DNA of 64,000 nucleotides, taken from contig NZ_SADR02000004.1 in NCBI RefSeq assembly GCF_004010325.2, positions 186,001 to 250,000 on the forward strand, in the 5' to 3' direction. Every line of letters starts with the position of its first letter. Position 1 is the first letter of the stretch. Origin of the DNA: Mesorhizobium sp. M00.F.Ca.ET.216.01.1.1. GTDB lineage: Bacteria > Pseudomonadota > Alphaproteobacteria > Rhizobiales > Rhizobiaceae. The position numbers were made by a program, and so were the translations under genes. Below the pieces are notes generated by a model. The model was not told the DNA's origin. It worked only from the letters and a program-made list of their open reading frames with translations, and searched no databases. Of this stretch, positions 56,397 to 64,000 are shown in pieces.

Positions 56397-57392
56397 TCAA
56401 TAGATCTTGGAGAACTTTTCGATGTTCGTCTTGTCGAACTGGAAGGGCGGAGCCATCGCAGCCGAGTTGGTATCGTCGAGCGTAACCTTGCCGACGCGGC
56501 CGATCGACAGCGTCGCGCCAGGTTTAGCTTCTTCCTTCTTCACCGCCAGATCATGGGCGAGGTAGACGGCCGAATAGCCGAGGTCGATGGGGTTCCACAG
56601 CGCGACCGCCTGGCTGGCGCCGTTGTCGATGAACTTCTTGAACTCGGACGGCAGCGCCAGCCCGGTGACGTTTACCTTGCCGATCAGGCCTTCGTCGGTC
56701 ACCACCTGGGCTGCGGCAACGACGCCGACCGTGGTCGGTGCGATGATCGCCTTGAGGTTCGGATAGGACTTCAGCAGGCCCTTGGCCTCGTCCGTGCTCT
56801 TGGCCGAGTCGTCATCGCCATAGACGGTGGCCACGAGCTTGATCTTCGGGAATTTCTCCGGCAGCACCTTCTTGGCAGCGTCGATCCAGGCGTTCTGGTT
56901 GGTCGCGGTGGACGAAGCCGACAGGATGGCGACTTCGCCGCCTTCCGGCAGGTAGTCGGCGGCAAGCTTGATGATGGTCTCGCCGATCAGGCCGGTGTCG
57001 GATGGGTTGAGGTGCAGTTGGCGGCCCTCGGGCGCCACGCCCGAATCCCACGAGATCACGGTGATGCCGCGGTCCATCGCCTTCTTCAGCGCCGGCACCA
57101 GGGCATCGGCGTCATTGGCCGAAATGGCGATGGCATCGACCTTCTGGGCGATCAGCGAATTGACCACTTCGATCTGCGCTTCGGCGGTCGCCTTGGTCGG
57201 GCCGGTATAGATGATGTCGACATCGCCGAGTTCCTTGGCCGCCTCTTCGGCGCCCTTGTTGGCGGCATCGAAGAAGCCGTTGCCAAGCGACTTCACCACC
57301 AAAGCGATCTTGACGTTATCGGCATAGGCAGCGTTCACGAACATGGCGGCCGAAAGCGCCGCCATCACCATCAGTTTCCTCAAAATGCTCAT
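56397..57392 (-). CDS. rhaS: Rhamnose-binding periplasmic protein RhaS
   Basis: 331 residues from ATG 57392 behind GGGAGGA. Residues 1 to 24 are a signal peptide (MVMAALSAAMFVNAAYA). The mature protein is a type I sugar-binding protein: KIALVVKSLGNGFFDAANKG, then DAIAISANDADALVPALKKA and VISWDSGVAPEG. It captures L-rhamnose for RhaTPQ. It follows rhaR on the same strand, 55 bp apart. This is not the AraC-type RhaS regulator of E. coli. Confidence 0.92.
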   Translation of the reverse strand: MSILRKLMVMAALSAAMFVNAAYADNVKIALVVKSLGNGFFDAANKGAEEAAKELGDVDIIYTGPTKATAEAQIEVVNSLIAQKVDAIAISANDADALVPALKKAMDRGITVISWDSGVAPEGRQLHLNPSDTGLIGETIIKLAADYLPEGGEVAILSASSTATNQNAWIDAAKKVLPEKFPKIKLVATVYGDDDSAKSTDEAKGLLKSYPNLKAIIAPTTVGVVAAAQVVTDEGLIGKVNVTGLALPSEFKKFIDNGASQAVALWNPIDLGYSAVYLAHDLAVKKEEAKPGATLSIGRVGKVTLDDTNSAAMAPPFQFDKTNIEKFSKIY

Positions 57393-57447
57393 CGAATATC
57401 CTCCCTTGAGCGTTGCATTCCATCGCCGCTGCGCGCGTGAGTTCGTC

Positions 57448-58257
57448 TCAGGCCTGCAGCGAAGATTCTTCCCTGTTGCTTGCCGGTTTGCGGGCGACAA
57501 CCAGCGCCACGCCCGCGGTCTCGAGCATCTTGGCCTCGCGGTCCTCGATGCCGTCGTCGGTGACGACCGTCGCGATGCGCGACAGGCCGCACAGGATCAG
57601 GCTGGAGCGTTTGCGGAACTTCGACGAATCGACCAGCACCACCAGCTCGTCGGCCTGGTCGATCAGCTTCTGCTCGGCCTGGATCAGCAGCGGATCGCCT
57701 TCCATCAGGCCAAGCGGACCAAGCCCTTGCGCGCCCATGAACATGCGGCGCGCATAGAAATTGCGCGTCACGTCATTATCGAAGGGCGACAGGATGATGT
57801 TCTGCTCGCGGTAGATGGTGCCGCCCGACAGCATCACCGTGTTCTTGGAGTGTTTGAGCAGGTGCTCGGCGATCGGGAAGGAATTGGTGAAGATCGGCAT
57901 GCGACGGCCGGTCAGGAAATGCACCATCTGGAAGGTGGTGGTGCCGCCGTTGATGATGATCGGCTCGCCATCCTTGCACAGTTCCACCGCTTCCCGTGCG
58001 ATCGCCCGCTTCTGCGCGGCGTTGAGCGCTTCGTTGACGGAGAAAGGCCGGCCGGCAAGGCCGATGAACTGCGGCGGGGAGATTGCCTCGGCGCCGCCAC
58101 GCACGCGGCGCAGGCGCTTTTGCACATGCAATGCCGCGATGTCGCGCCGGATCGTCGCCTCGGACGAATCCGTCAGGTCGACCATCTCCTGCACCGTCAC
58201 CACAGGTTTTTCCTGGACGGCCGACAGAATGATCCTGTGGCGCTCTTTCTCGTGCAT
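57448..58257 (-). CDS. rhaR: DeoR-family regulator of rhamnose use
   Basis: 269 residues from ATG 58257 (MHEKERHRIILSAVQEKPVV), with GGAGG before it. The N-terminal DeoR helix-turn-helix contains VQEMVDLTDSSEATIRRDIA. The effector domain has the sugar-isomerase-like fold with INGGTTTFQMVHFL and DSSKFRKRSSLI. DeoR proteins repress sugar operons and respond to phosphorylated sugars. It heads rhaRSTPQUK and is divergent from rhaD, with repeated ATTGA-type motifs in the shared spacer. Confidence 0.93.
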   Translation of the reverse strand: MHEKERHRIILSAVQEKPVVTVQEMVDLTDSSEATIRRDIAALHVQKRLRRVRGGAEAISPPQFIGLAGRPFSVNEALNAAQKRAIAREAVELCKDGEPIIINGGTTTFQMVHFLTGRRMPIFTNSFPIAEHLLKHSKNTVMLSGGTIYREQNIILSPFDNDVTRNFYARRMFMGAQGLGPLGLMEGDPLLIQAEQKLIDQADELVVLVDSSKFRKRSSLILCGLSRIATVVTDDGIEDREAKMLETAGVALVVARKPASNREESSLQA

Positions 58258-58300
58258 GGTTCCTCCCTGCCCGAGCATCTAGGCACCCAAAACGCGCAGT

Positions 58301-58371
58301 GTCAATCATTTCCAATCAGATAATTTCATTGTGCAATGCAATATGATTGATATTGATCGTTTGTGATTGAC
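58301..58371. promoter_or_regulatory. Repeat-rich operator region between rhaR and rhaD
   Basis: GTCAATCA (58301-58308) is the exact inverted repeat of TGATTGAC (58364-58371). Between them are CCAATCA (58312-58318), TGATTGA (58344-58350) and ATTGATC (58352-58358). Five copies of the same short motif in 71 bp of AT-rich DNA look like a DeoR-type operator array controlling both directions. RhaR is the likely ligand. Confidence 0.6.
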
Positions 58372-58442
58372 AACGCCGCCGCTTGCGTAGAAATTCAGAC
58401 CAAAGGGACCGCGCCGTTTGCGTGTCTCAAGGGAGGATACCT

Positions 58443-60545
58443 ATGCTCGACAAGCGCTCCAGCACGCGCCTCGCCAACCTTTGGGATGATGCCAAGGCCC
58501 AAGCGATGAGCGAGCCGGAACTTCTGGTCTATCGCTCGAACGTTCTCGGCTCCGACAAGCGCGTCACCAACTATGGCGGCGGCAACACCTCGTCCAAGAT
58601 CCGGCGGAAGGATCCGCTGACGGGCGAGAGCGTCGAAGTGCTGTGGGTGAAGGGTTCGGGCGGCGACAGCGCCTCGATCAAGCTCGACGGCTTCGCCACC
58701 CTTTACATGGACAAGCTGCGCGCGCTGAAAGGTCTCTATCGCGGCCCCGAGCATGAGGACGAGATGGTGGGCTATCTGTCCCATTGCACCTTCAACCTCA
58801 ATCCGCGCGCCGCCTCGATCGACACGCCGCTGCACGCCTTCGTGCCGAAGCCTCATGTCGATCATATGCATCCCGACGCTATCATCGCCATTGCCGCCGC
58901 CAAGGATTCGAAGGCGCTGACGAAAGAGATCTTCGGCGACGCGATCGGCTGGCTGCCATGGAAGCGTCCGGGCTTCGAGCTCGGCCTGTGGCTGGAAAAA
59001 TTCTGCTTTGAAAACCCTGAGGCCAAGGGTGTCGTGCTGGCAAGCCACGGCCTGTTCACCTGGGGCGACACGCCGAAAGAAAGCTACGAGACGACGATCT
59101 CGGTGATCAACCAGGCGATCGACTGGTTCGAGCGCAAGTCCAAAGGCAAGCCGATCTTCAGTGGCGAAGTGGTCAAGTCGCTCGACGCAGCCGCCCGGCG
59201 CGCCGTGGCGGCAAAACTGATGCCGAGGATCCGCGGCCTGATCTCGGAGAAAAGCCACAAGCTTGGCCATTTCGACGATTCGCCTGCTGTGCTCGAATTC
59301 GTCAATTCCAGGGATTTGCGTCCGTTGGCGGCCCTCGGCACGTCCTGTCCGGACCATTTCCTGCGCACCAAGATCCGGCCGCTGGTGATCGAATTCGACC
59401 CGAAGAATCCCGATGTTGATGCCGTCATCACGCGTCTCACAGACGACGTGGCCGCCTATCGTGCCGGCTATCAGGCCTATTACGACCGCTGCAAGCACGC
59501 CGATTCGCCACCTATGCGCGATCCCAATGCCGTGGTCTATCTGATGCCGGGCGTCGGCATGTTCACCTTCGCCAGCGACAAGGCGACGGCGCGTATTTCA
59601 GGCGAATTCTACGTCAACGCCATCAATGTCATGCGCGGCGCCTCGACGGTCTCGACCTATGTCGGCCTGCCCGAGCAGGAAGCCTTCGACATCGAATACT
59701 GGCTGCTCGAGGAAGCAAAGCTGCAGCGCTTGCCGAAGCCGAAAGCCTTGGCCGGCCAGATCGCACTGGTCACCGGCGGCGCCGGCGGCATCGGCCGCGC
59801 GACCGCCAACCGGCTGCTGCGCGAAGGCGCTTGCGTTGTGCTGGCCGACATCGACGAGACCGCCCTTGCCAGCGCCAATGACGAACTGGCCAAGGCCTAC
59901 GGCAAGGACTTCGTCCGGCCGGTGGTCATCAACGTCACCGCCGAGGACCAGGTGATCTCAGGTTTTGCCGAGACGGCAGTCGAGTTCGGCGGCATCGACA
60001 TTCTGGTGTCGAATGCCGGCCTGGCGTCCTCGGCGCCGATCGAGGAGACCACGCTGGCGCTGTGGAACAAGAACATGGACATCCTGTCGACCGGCTACTT
60101 CCTCGTTTCCAGGGAAGCATTCCGGTTGTTCCGCGCGCAAAAAATCGGTGGCAATGTTGTCTTCGTCGCCTCCAAGAACGGTCTCGCCGCATCACCCAAT
60201 GCCGCCGCCTACTGCACGGCCAAGGCCGCCGAGATCCACCTGGCGCGCTGCCTGGCGCTGGAGGGCGCGGAAGCGCAGATCCGGGTCAACGTCGTCAATC
60301 CGGATGCAGTGCTGCGGGGCTCGAAGATTTGGACAGGCGAGTGGAAGGAACAGCGTGCCGCCGCCTACAAGATGTCGACCGACGACCTGGAGGAGCATTA
60401 CCGCTCGCGCTCGATGCTGAAGCGTTCGGTGTTCCCCGAAGACATCGCCGAGGCGATCTATTTCTTCGCCTCAGATATGTCTGCCAAGTCGACCGGCAAC
60501 ATCATTAATGTCGACGCGGGCAACGCCCAGAGTTTTACGCGCTAG
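58443..60545 (+). CDS. rhaD: Bifunctional rhamnulose-1-phosphate aldolase / short-chain dehydrogenase
   Basis: 700 residues from ATG 58443 behind GGGAGG. Residues 1 to about 430 are a class II aldolase/adducin domain, with the metal site in HVDHMHPDAIIAIAAAKD and SHGLFTWGDTPKES. From about 435 there is a short-chain dehydrogenase, with LVTGGAGGIGRATANRL and the catalytic YCTAKAAE. The first part splits rhamnulose-1-phosphate into dihydroxyacetone phosphate and L-lactaldehyde; the second probably oxidises the lactaldehyde to lactate. This two-in-one form is typical of rhizobia. It is followed by rhaI after 68 bp. Confidence 0.94.
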   Translation: MLDKRSSTRLANLWDDAKAQAMSEPELLVYRSNVLGSDKRVTNYGGGNTSSKIRRKDPLTGESVEVLWVKGSGGDSASIKLDGFATLYMDKLRALKGLYRGPEHEDEMVGYLSHCTFNLNPRAASIDTPLHAFVPKPHVDHMHPDAIIAIAAAKDSKALTKEIFGDAIGWLPWKRPGFELGLWLEKFCFENPEAKGVVLASHGLFTWGDTPKESYETTISVINQAIDWFERKSKGKPIFSGEVVKSLDAAARRAVAAKLMPRIRGLISEKSHKLGHFDDSPAVLEFVNSRDLRPLAALGTSCPDHFLRTKIRPLVIEFDPKNPDVDAVITRLTDDVAAYRAGYQAYYDRCKHADSPPMRDPNAVVYLMPGVGMFTFASDKATARISGEFYVNAINVMRGASTVSTYVGLPEQEAFDIEYWLLEEAKLQRLPKPKALAGQIALVTGGAGGIGRATANRLLREGACVVLADIDETALASANDELAKAYGKDFVRPVVINVTAEDQVISGFAETAVEFGGIDILVSNAGLASSAPIEETTLALWNKNMDILSTGYFLVSREAFRLFRAQKIGGNVVFVASKNGLAASPNAAAYCTAKAAEIHLARCLALEGAEAQIRVNVVNPDAVLRGSKIWTGEWKEQRAAAYKMSTDDLEEHYRSRSMLKRSVFPEDIAEAIYFFASDMSAKSTGNIINVDAGNAQSFTR

Positions 60546-60613
60546 TCGATCAGGGGGCGCCTGCGCCGCAGGCGGATGAGGGGCAGCGCCGGCCGACCAT
60601 ATTGGGAGGAACT

Positions 60614-61906
60614 ATGTCCGAAACCATCATCTCCGCCGACCTCGTCGACCGCCACAACGCGGCGCGCAAGGCCGACCTCGAGCGCGACTATCAATCGCTG
60701 GGCGAGCGCCTCGACCGTCGCGGCATCGCCATCGACGCCATTCGCGACAAGGTCGAAGAATTCGCCGTTGCCATCCCGTCCTGGGGCGTCGGCACCGGCG
60801 GCACCCGCTTCGCCCGCTTTCCCGGACCCGGCGAGCCACGCGACATTTTCGACAAGATCGAGGACTGCGCTGTCATCCGGCAATTGACGCAGGCGACGCC
60901 GACAGTCTCACTGCACATTCCGTGGGACAAGGCCGACCCGAACCGGCTGAAACAGGCCGCATCCCGCTTCGGCCTCGGCTTCGACGCCATGAACTCCAAC
61001 ACCTTCTCCGATGCGAAAGACCAGAAGCTTTCCTATAAATTCGGCTCGCTGTCCCATGCCGATGCCGGCACGCGCCGGCAGGCGGTCGAGCACAATCTCG
61101 AATGCATAGAGATCGGCAAGACGCTGGGCTCCAAGGCATTGACGGTGTGGATCGGCGACGGCTCGAATTTCCCCGGCCAGGTCAATTTCGCCAAGGCATT
61201 CGAGCGCTATCTCGACGCCATGAAGGAGATCTACTCCGGGCTGCCGGACGACTGGAAACTGTTCACCGAGCACAAGATGTACGAACCGGCTTTCTATTCG
61301 ACTGTCGTGCAGGATTGGGGCACCAACTACATCATCGCCAAGGAATTGGGCGACAAGGCCTTCTGCCTAGTCGACCTTGGCCATCATGCGCCCAACGTCA
61401 ACATCGAGATGATCGTGTCGCGGCTTATCCAGTTCAAGAAGCTCGGGGGCTTCCACTTCAACGATTCGAAATATGGCGACGACGACCTCGACGCCGGCTC
61501 GATCGATCCCTACCGGCTGTTCCTGGTTTTCAATGAACTGGTCGATGCCGAGCTTTCCGGCGCCGAAGGTTTTGATCCGGCCCACATGCTCGACCAGAGC
61601 CACAATGTCACCGACCCGATCGAAAGCCTGATGCTGTCGGCGGTCGAGGTACAGCGCGCCCATGCGCAGGCGCTGCTGGTCGATCGTAAGGCACTGGCAG
61701 AATTCCAGGACGCCAATGATGCCCTGATGGCGACGCAGACGCTGAAGATCGCCTACCGCACCGATGTCGAGCCGATCCTCGCCATGGCGCGGCTGAACAC
61801 GGGGGGCGCCATCGATCCGGTCGCCGCCTACCGGGCCGCCGGCTACCGGGCGAAAGTCGCGGCAGAGCGGCCAGCGGTCGCCAGCGGTGGCGGCGGGATT
61901 GTTTGA
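60614..61906 (+). CDS. rhaI: L-rhamnose isomerase
   Basis: 430 residues from ATG 60614 with GGGAGGA upstream. It is the RhaI type common in Rhizobium and Pseudomonas, a TIM-barrel sugar isomerase. Metal and substrate residues fall in IPSWGVGTGGTRFARFPGPG, TEHKMYEPAFYSTVVQDWGT, LVDLGHHAPNVNIEM and GFHFNDSKYGDDDLDAGSID. It converts L-rhamnose to L-rhamnulose. It is co-transcribed with rhaD and divergent from rhaRSTPQUK. Confidence 0.95.
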   Translation: MSETIISADLVDRHNAARKADLERDYQSLGERLDRRGIAIDAIRDKVEEFAVAIPSWGVGTGGTRFARFPGPGEPRDIFDKIEDCAVIRQLTQATPTVSLHIPWDKADPNRLKQAASRFGLGFDAMNSNTFSDAKDQKLSYKFGSLSHADAGTRRQAVEHNLECIEIGKTLGSKALTVWIGDGSNFPGQVNFAKAFERYLDAMKEIYSGLPDDWKLFTEHKMYEPAFYSTVVQDWGTNYIIAKELGDKAFCLVDLGHHAPNVNIEMIVSRLIQFKKLGGFHFNDSKYGDDDLDAGSIDPYRLFLVFNELVDAELSGAEGFDPAHMLDQSHNVTDPIESLMLSAVEVQRAHAQALLVDRKALAEFQDANDALMATQTLKIAYRTDVEPILAMARLNTGGAIDPVAAYRAAGYRAKVAAERPAVASGGGGIV

Positions 61907-62026
61907 TATCTTGTTCACCCGGCTTGGCGCCATTTGAGTGCCACCGGTGCCGGTCGTCTCATTGGTAGTGGACTCGATCACCTCCGCAGGCTCTTCTAGG
62001 CGCACCAACGCCCTCGGAGAATGGCC

Positions 62027-63766
62027 ATGCACCTCACCCGCCGGACACTGATCGCCCTCAGCCTCTCGCTTACCTTCGCCTTTACGCCGCTGACGACTAT
62101 CTTCGCCGCCTCGCCGCAGCCGGCGAAGGGCGAGCACGGCATGGTGGTGACCGCCCAGCGCCTGGCCTCGGAAGTCGGTGTCGATGTCCTGAAGAGAGGC
62201 GGCAATGCCGTCGATGCCGCGGTCGCCGTCGGCTACGCGCTGGCTGTCGTCTATCCGACCGCCGGCAATATCGGCGGTGGCGGCTTCATGACCATCCGTT
62301 TCAAGGATGGCCGCTCGACCTTCCTCGATTTCCGCGAGCGCGCACCGCTTGCCTCGACCAAGACCATGTATCTCGACAAGGACGGCAAGCCGGTGAAGGG
62401 CGCCAGCCTCGATGGCTATCTCGCGGTCGGCGTGCCGGGCTCGGTGGCCGGCTTCGAGACCGCGCGGGAGAAATACGGCACGCTGACGCGGCAGCAGTTG
62501 ATGGCGCCGGCCATCCGCTACGCCAGAGACGGGTTTGTGCTAGGGTCCGGCGATGCAGCCTCACTCCAGGGCGGCGCCGAGCGCTTGGCGAAGGACCCGG
62601 CGGCGGCCGCCATCTTCCTCAAGCCGGACGGCAAACCTTACACCGTCGGCGATCGGATCATCCAGGCCGACCTTGCGGCCTCGCTCAATACCATTTCAGA
62701 ACAAGGCCCGGACGCCTTCTACAAGGGAGCCATCGCCGATGCCATCGTCAAGGCGAGCGGCGAGAAGGGCGGCATTCTGGCCAAGGCGGATTTCGAACGA
62801 TACGTGGTCCGCGAGCTCAAGCCGGTGACCTGCAGCTATCGCGGCTATGAGATCACGTCCTCGCCACCGCCAAGTTCCGGCGGTGTCATCATCTGCGAAA
62901 TCCTCAACGTGCTGGAAGGCTACCCGCTGTCCTATCTCGGCGCCGGCTCGGCCGAGACGGTCCACATCATGGTCGAGGCGATGCGCCATGCCTATGTCGA
63001 CAGGAATTCGGCGCTCGGCGATCCCGACTTCGTCGACAACCCGGTCTCAAAGCTGCTCGACAAGGCCTATGCCAGGGATATCCGCGAAAAGATCGATCCG
63101 TTCCAGGCCGGCGTATCTCAAGACCTGATGCCAAAGGGCTTTGGCGAGAGCAAGGAGACGACGCATTATTCGATCATCGACAATGACGGCAACGCGGTTG
63201 CGGTGACCTACACGCTGAACGGCTCGTTCGGCGCAGGCGTCGTTGCCGACGGCACCGGCATCCTGCTCAACAACGAGATGGACGATTTCACCCAGAAGCC
63301 CGGCGTGCCCAATCTCTACGGCCTGGTCCAGGGCGAGGCCAACGCCATCGAGCCGAGAAAGACGCCGCTGTCGTCGATGAGCCCGACCATCGTCGCCAGG
63401 GACGGCAAGCCGTTCATGATCATCGGCAGCCCCGGCGGCTCGCGCATCATCACCATCACGCTGGAAGCGATCGTCAACGTCGTCGATCACGGCATGAACA
63501 TCCAGGAGGCGATCGATGCGCCGCGCATCCATCACCAATGGCTGCCCGACAAGGTCTATATCGAGCCCTATGGCCTGTCGCCGGATACCGAAAAACTGCT
63601 TGCCGGCATGGGCTACCACCTCGATCTCGGCGATGCGACCTGGGGCCAGGCGGCCGGTATCCTGGTTGGCGGCAAGAGCCTGGCGGAAATCCAGAAGGGC
63701 GGCGGCGCCCGCTACAACGGCGCCATCGACAGCCGTGCCGCTTCCGGCGAGGCGCTTGGATATTAG
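62027..63766 (+). CDS. ggt: Gamma-glutamyltransferase
   Basis: 579 residues from ATG 62027, which fits the GGAGA site better than ATG 62021. A signal sequence with an Arg-Arg start (LTRRTLIALSLSLTFAF) leads to the periplasm. The large subunit has FLDFRERAP (the gamma-glutamate-binding arginine) and the autocleavage threonine is in KETTHYSIIDNDGNAVAVTY. GSPGGSRIITI follows. The pro-enzyme cuts itself before this threonine into two chains and breaks down glutathione and other gamma-glutamyl compounds. It follows rhaI by 120 bp but is probably a separate unit. Confidence 0.95.
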   Translation: MHLTRRTLIALSLSLTFAFTPLTTIFAASPQPAKGEHGMVVTAQRLASEVGVDVLKRGGNAVDAAVAVGYALAVVYPTAGNIGGGGFMTIRFKDGRSTFLDFRERAPLASTKTMYLDKDGKPVKGASLDGYLAVGVPGSVAGFETAREKYGTLTRQQLMAPAIRYARDGFVLGSGDAASLQGGAERLAKDPAAAAIFLKPDGKPYTVGDRIIQADLAASLNTISEQGPDAFYKGAIADAIVKASGEKGGILAKADFERYVVRELKPVTCSYRGYEITSSPPPSSGGVIICEILNVLEGYPLSYLGAGSAETVHIMVEAMRHAYVDRNSALGDPDFVDNPVSKLLDKAYARDIREKIDPFQAGVSQDLMPKGFGESKETTHYSIIDNDGNAVAVTYTLNGSFGAGVVADGTGILLNNEMDDFTQKPGVPNLYGLVQGEANAIEPRKTPLSSMSPTIVARDGKPFMIIGSPGGSRIITITLEAIVNVVDHGMNIQEAIDAPRIHHQWLPDKVYIEPYGLSPDTEKLLAGMGYHLDLGDATWGQAAGILVGGKSLAEIQKGGGARYNGAIDSRAASGEALGY

Positions 63767-63780
63767 ATTTCGTACGCCCC

Positions 63781-63832
63781 GGGTCTGGTGAGAGTCAGGT
63801 CAGCCCGGCATCACCTGAATATCGGCAGACCC
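63781..63832. repeat. Nested inverted repeat after ggt
   Basis: GGGTCTG (63781-63787) is complementary to CAGACCC (63826-63832), and GGTGA (63787-63791) to TCACC (63811-63815). It lies between two convergent genes and may act as a bidirectional transcript end. Confidence 0.35.
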
Positions 63833-63834
63833 AG

Positions 63835-63999
63835 TCAGATGACCAGCGTTATGGTGGACGCAATCAGCAGCACGGCCGCAATGCCGACGAACAGCGCGTA
63901 GATGCGGGGCCGGTCGAGCAAAAGCGCGTTTCCCGATATCCAGGCCGCCGTGGCGCCGCCGAGTGCGTAAAGGAAGCCATTGCGGTGCCCGAAAGCCAT
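63835..63999 (-). CDS. Small membrane protein, short or cut by the right edge
   Basis: A minus-strand frame reads from ATG 63999 to TGA 63835, 54 residues. It begins MAFGHRNGFLYALGGATAAW and has two hydrophobic segments (about 8 to 24 and 36 to 53) with a short RPR-containing loop. Codon use is GC-rich at third positions, like real genes here. Only one base lies beyond the ATG in the window, so the gene could also be the C-terminal end of a longer membrane protein. I do not recognise a family. Confidence 0.5.
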   Translation of the reverse strand: MAFGHRNGFLYALGGATAAWISGNALLLDRPRIYALFVGIAAVLLIASTITLVI

Positions 64000-64000
64000 C

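Overview
This 64-kb window is chromosomal DNA of a GC-rich alphaproteobacterium of the order Hyphomicrobiales, most probably Mesorhizobium. That placement is an inference. It rests on GcrA, class I lysyl-tRNA synthetase, a SAM-II riboswitch on metZ, the chvE-gguABC sugar locus with gbpR, the divergent rhizobial rha locus, GANTC sites, and a luxR-luxI-crotonase locus like the R1-I1 quorum-sensing circuit I recall from Mesorhizobium japonicum. There are about 59 protein genes, most without long gaps, one tRNA-Gly(CCC), no rRNA, no CRISPR array and no intact mobile element.

Layout. 1-4526: fatty-acid beta-oxidation genes (acyl-CoA dehydrogenase fragment, thiolase, fused hydratase/dehydrogenase, thioesterase). 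4569-9119: an S24-type regulator with a degenerate nuclease-like secreted protein, lysK, a TerB-like protein and an orphan solute-binding protein. 9323-11549: the quorum-sensing locus (LuxR receptor, LuxI synthase, crotonase-fold enzyme). 11620-15891: polyphosphate kinase 2, phoR, phoU, corA. 15985-21955: gcrA facing away from argD-argF-hslO, then apaG and a ceramide-type glycosyltransferase. 21994-25446: metZ under a SAM-II riboswitch, dcd, and an amino-acid-binding protein. 25504-31998: gguC-gguB-gguA-chvE with divergent gbpR. 32003-37453: tRNA-Gly, small secreted and membrane proteins, a deacetylase-like hydrolase, a MATE exporter, pyrD and a DUF952 gene. 37591-43414: a NarL-type response regulator and a symporter-fused hybrid kinase, separated by a methyltransferase/TetR pair. 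43664-47917: mscL, an aminotransferase, hemA, galE. 48018-51098: dadA and an ornithine-racemase/pseudo-arginase fusion. 51107-61906: the complete L-rhamnose locus. 62027-64000: gamma-glutamyltransferase and a small membrane protein.

How genes work together. In the rhamnose locus RhaSTPQ imports the sugar, RhaU interconverts its anomers, RhaI and RhaK make rhamnulose-1-phosphate, and the two-domain RhaD cleaves it and probably oxidises the lactaldehyde; RhaR is the likely repressor from the shared intergenic region. In the quorum-sensing locus a perfect 14-bp palindrome precedes luxI, and the crotonase gene starts 10 bp after luxI with its ribosome site on the luxI stop codon, so signal synthase and acyl-chain enzyme are almost certainly co-expressed.

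The most interesting items are (i) the three-gene quorum-sensing unit, whose crotonase has lost both hydratase glutamates but keeps an acid at the isomerase position, suggesting it makes a conjugated dienoyl-CoA for LuxI; (ii) a 608-residue fusion of an ornithine racemase with an arginase domain that has lost four of six metal ligands, next to dadA; and (iii) several dense regulatory spacers (GANTC cluster at gcrA, G-rich element between corA and gcrA, terminator inside the argD leader, attenuator between chvE and gguA).
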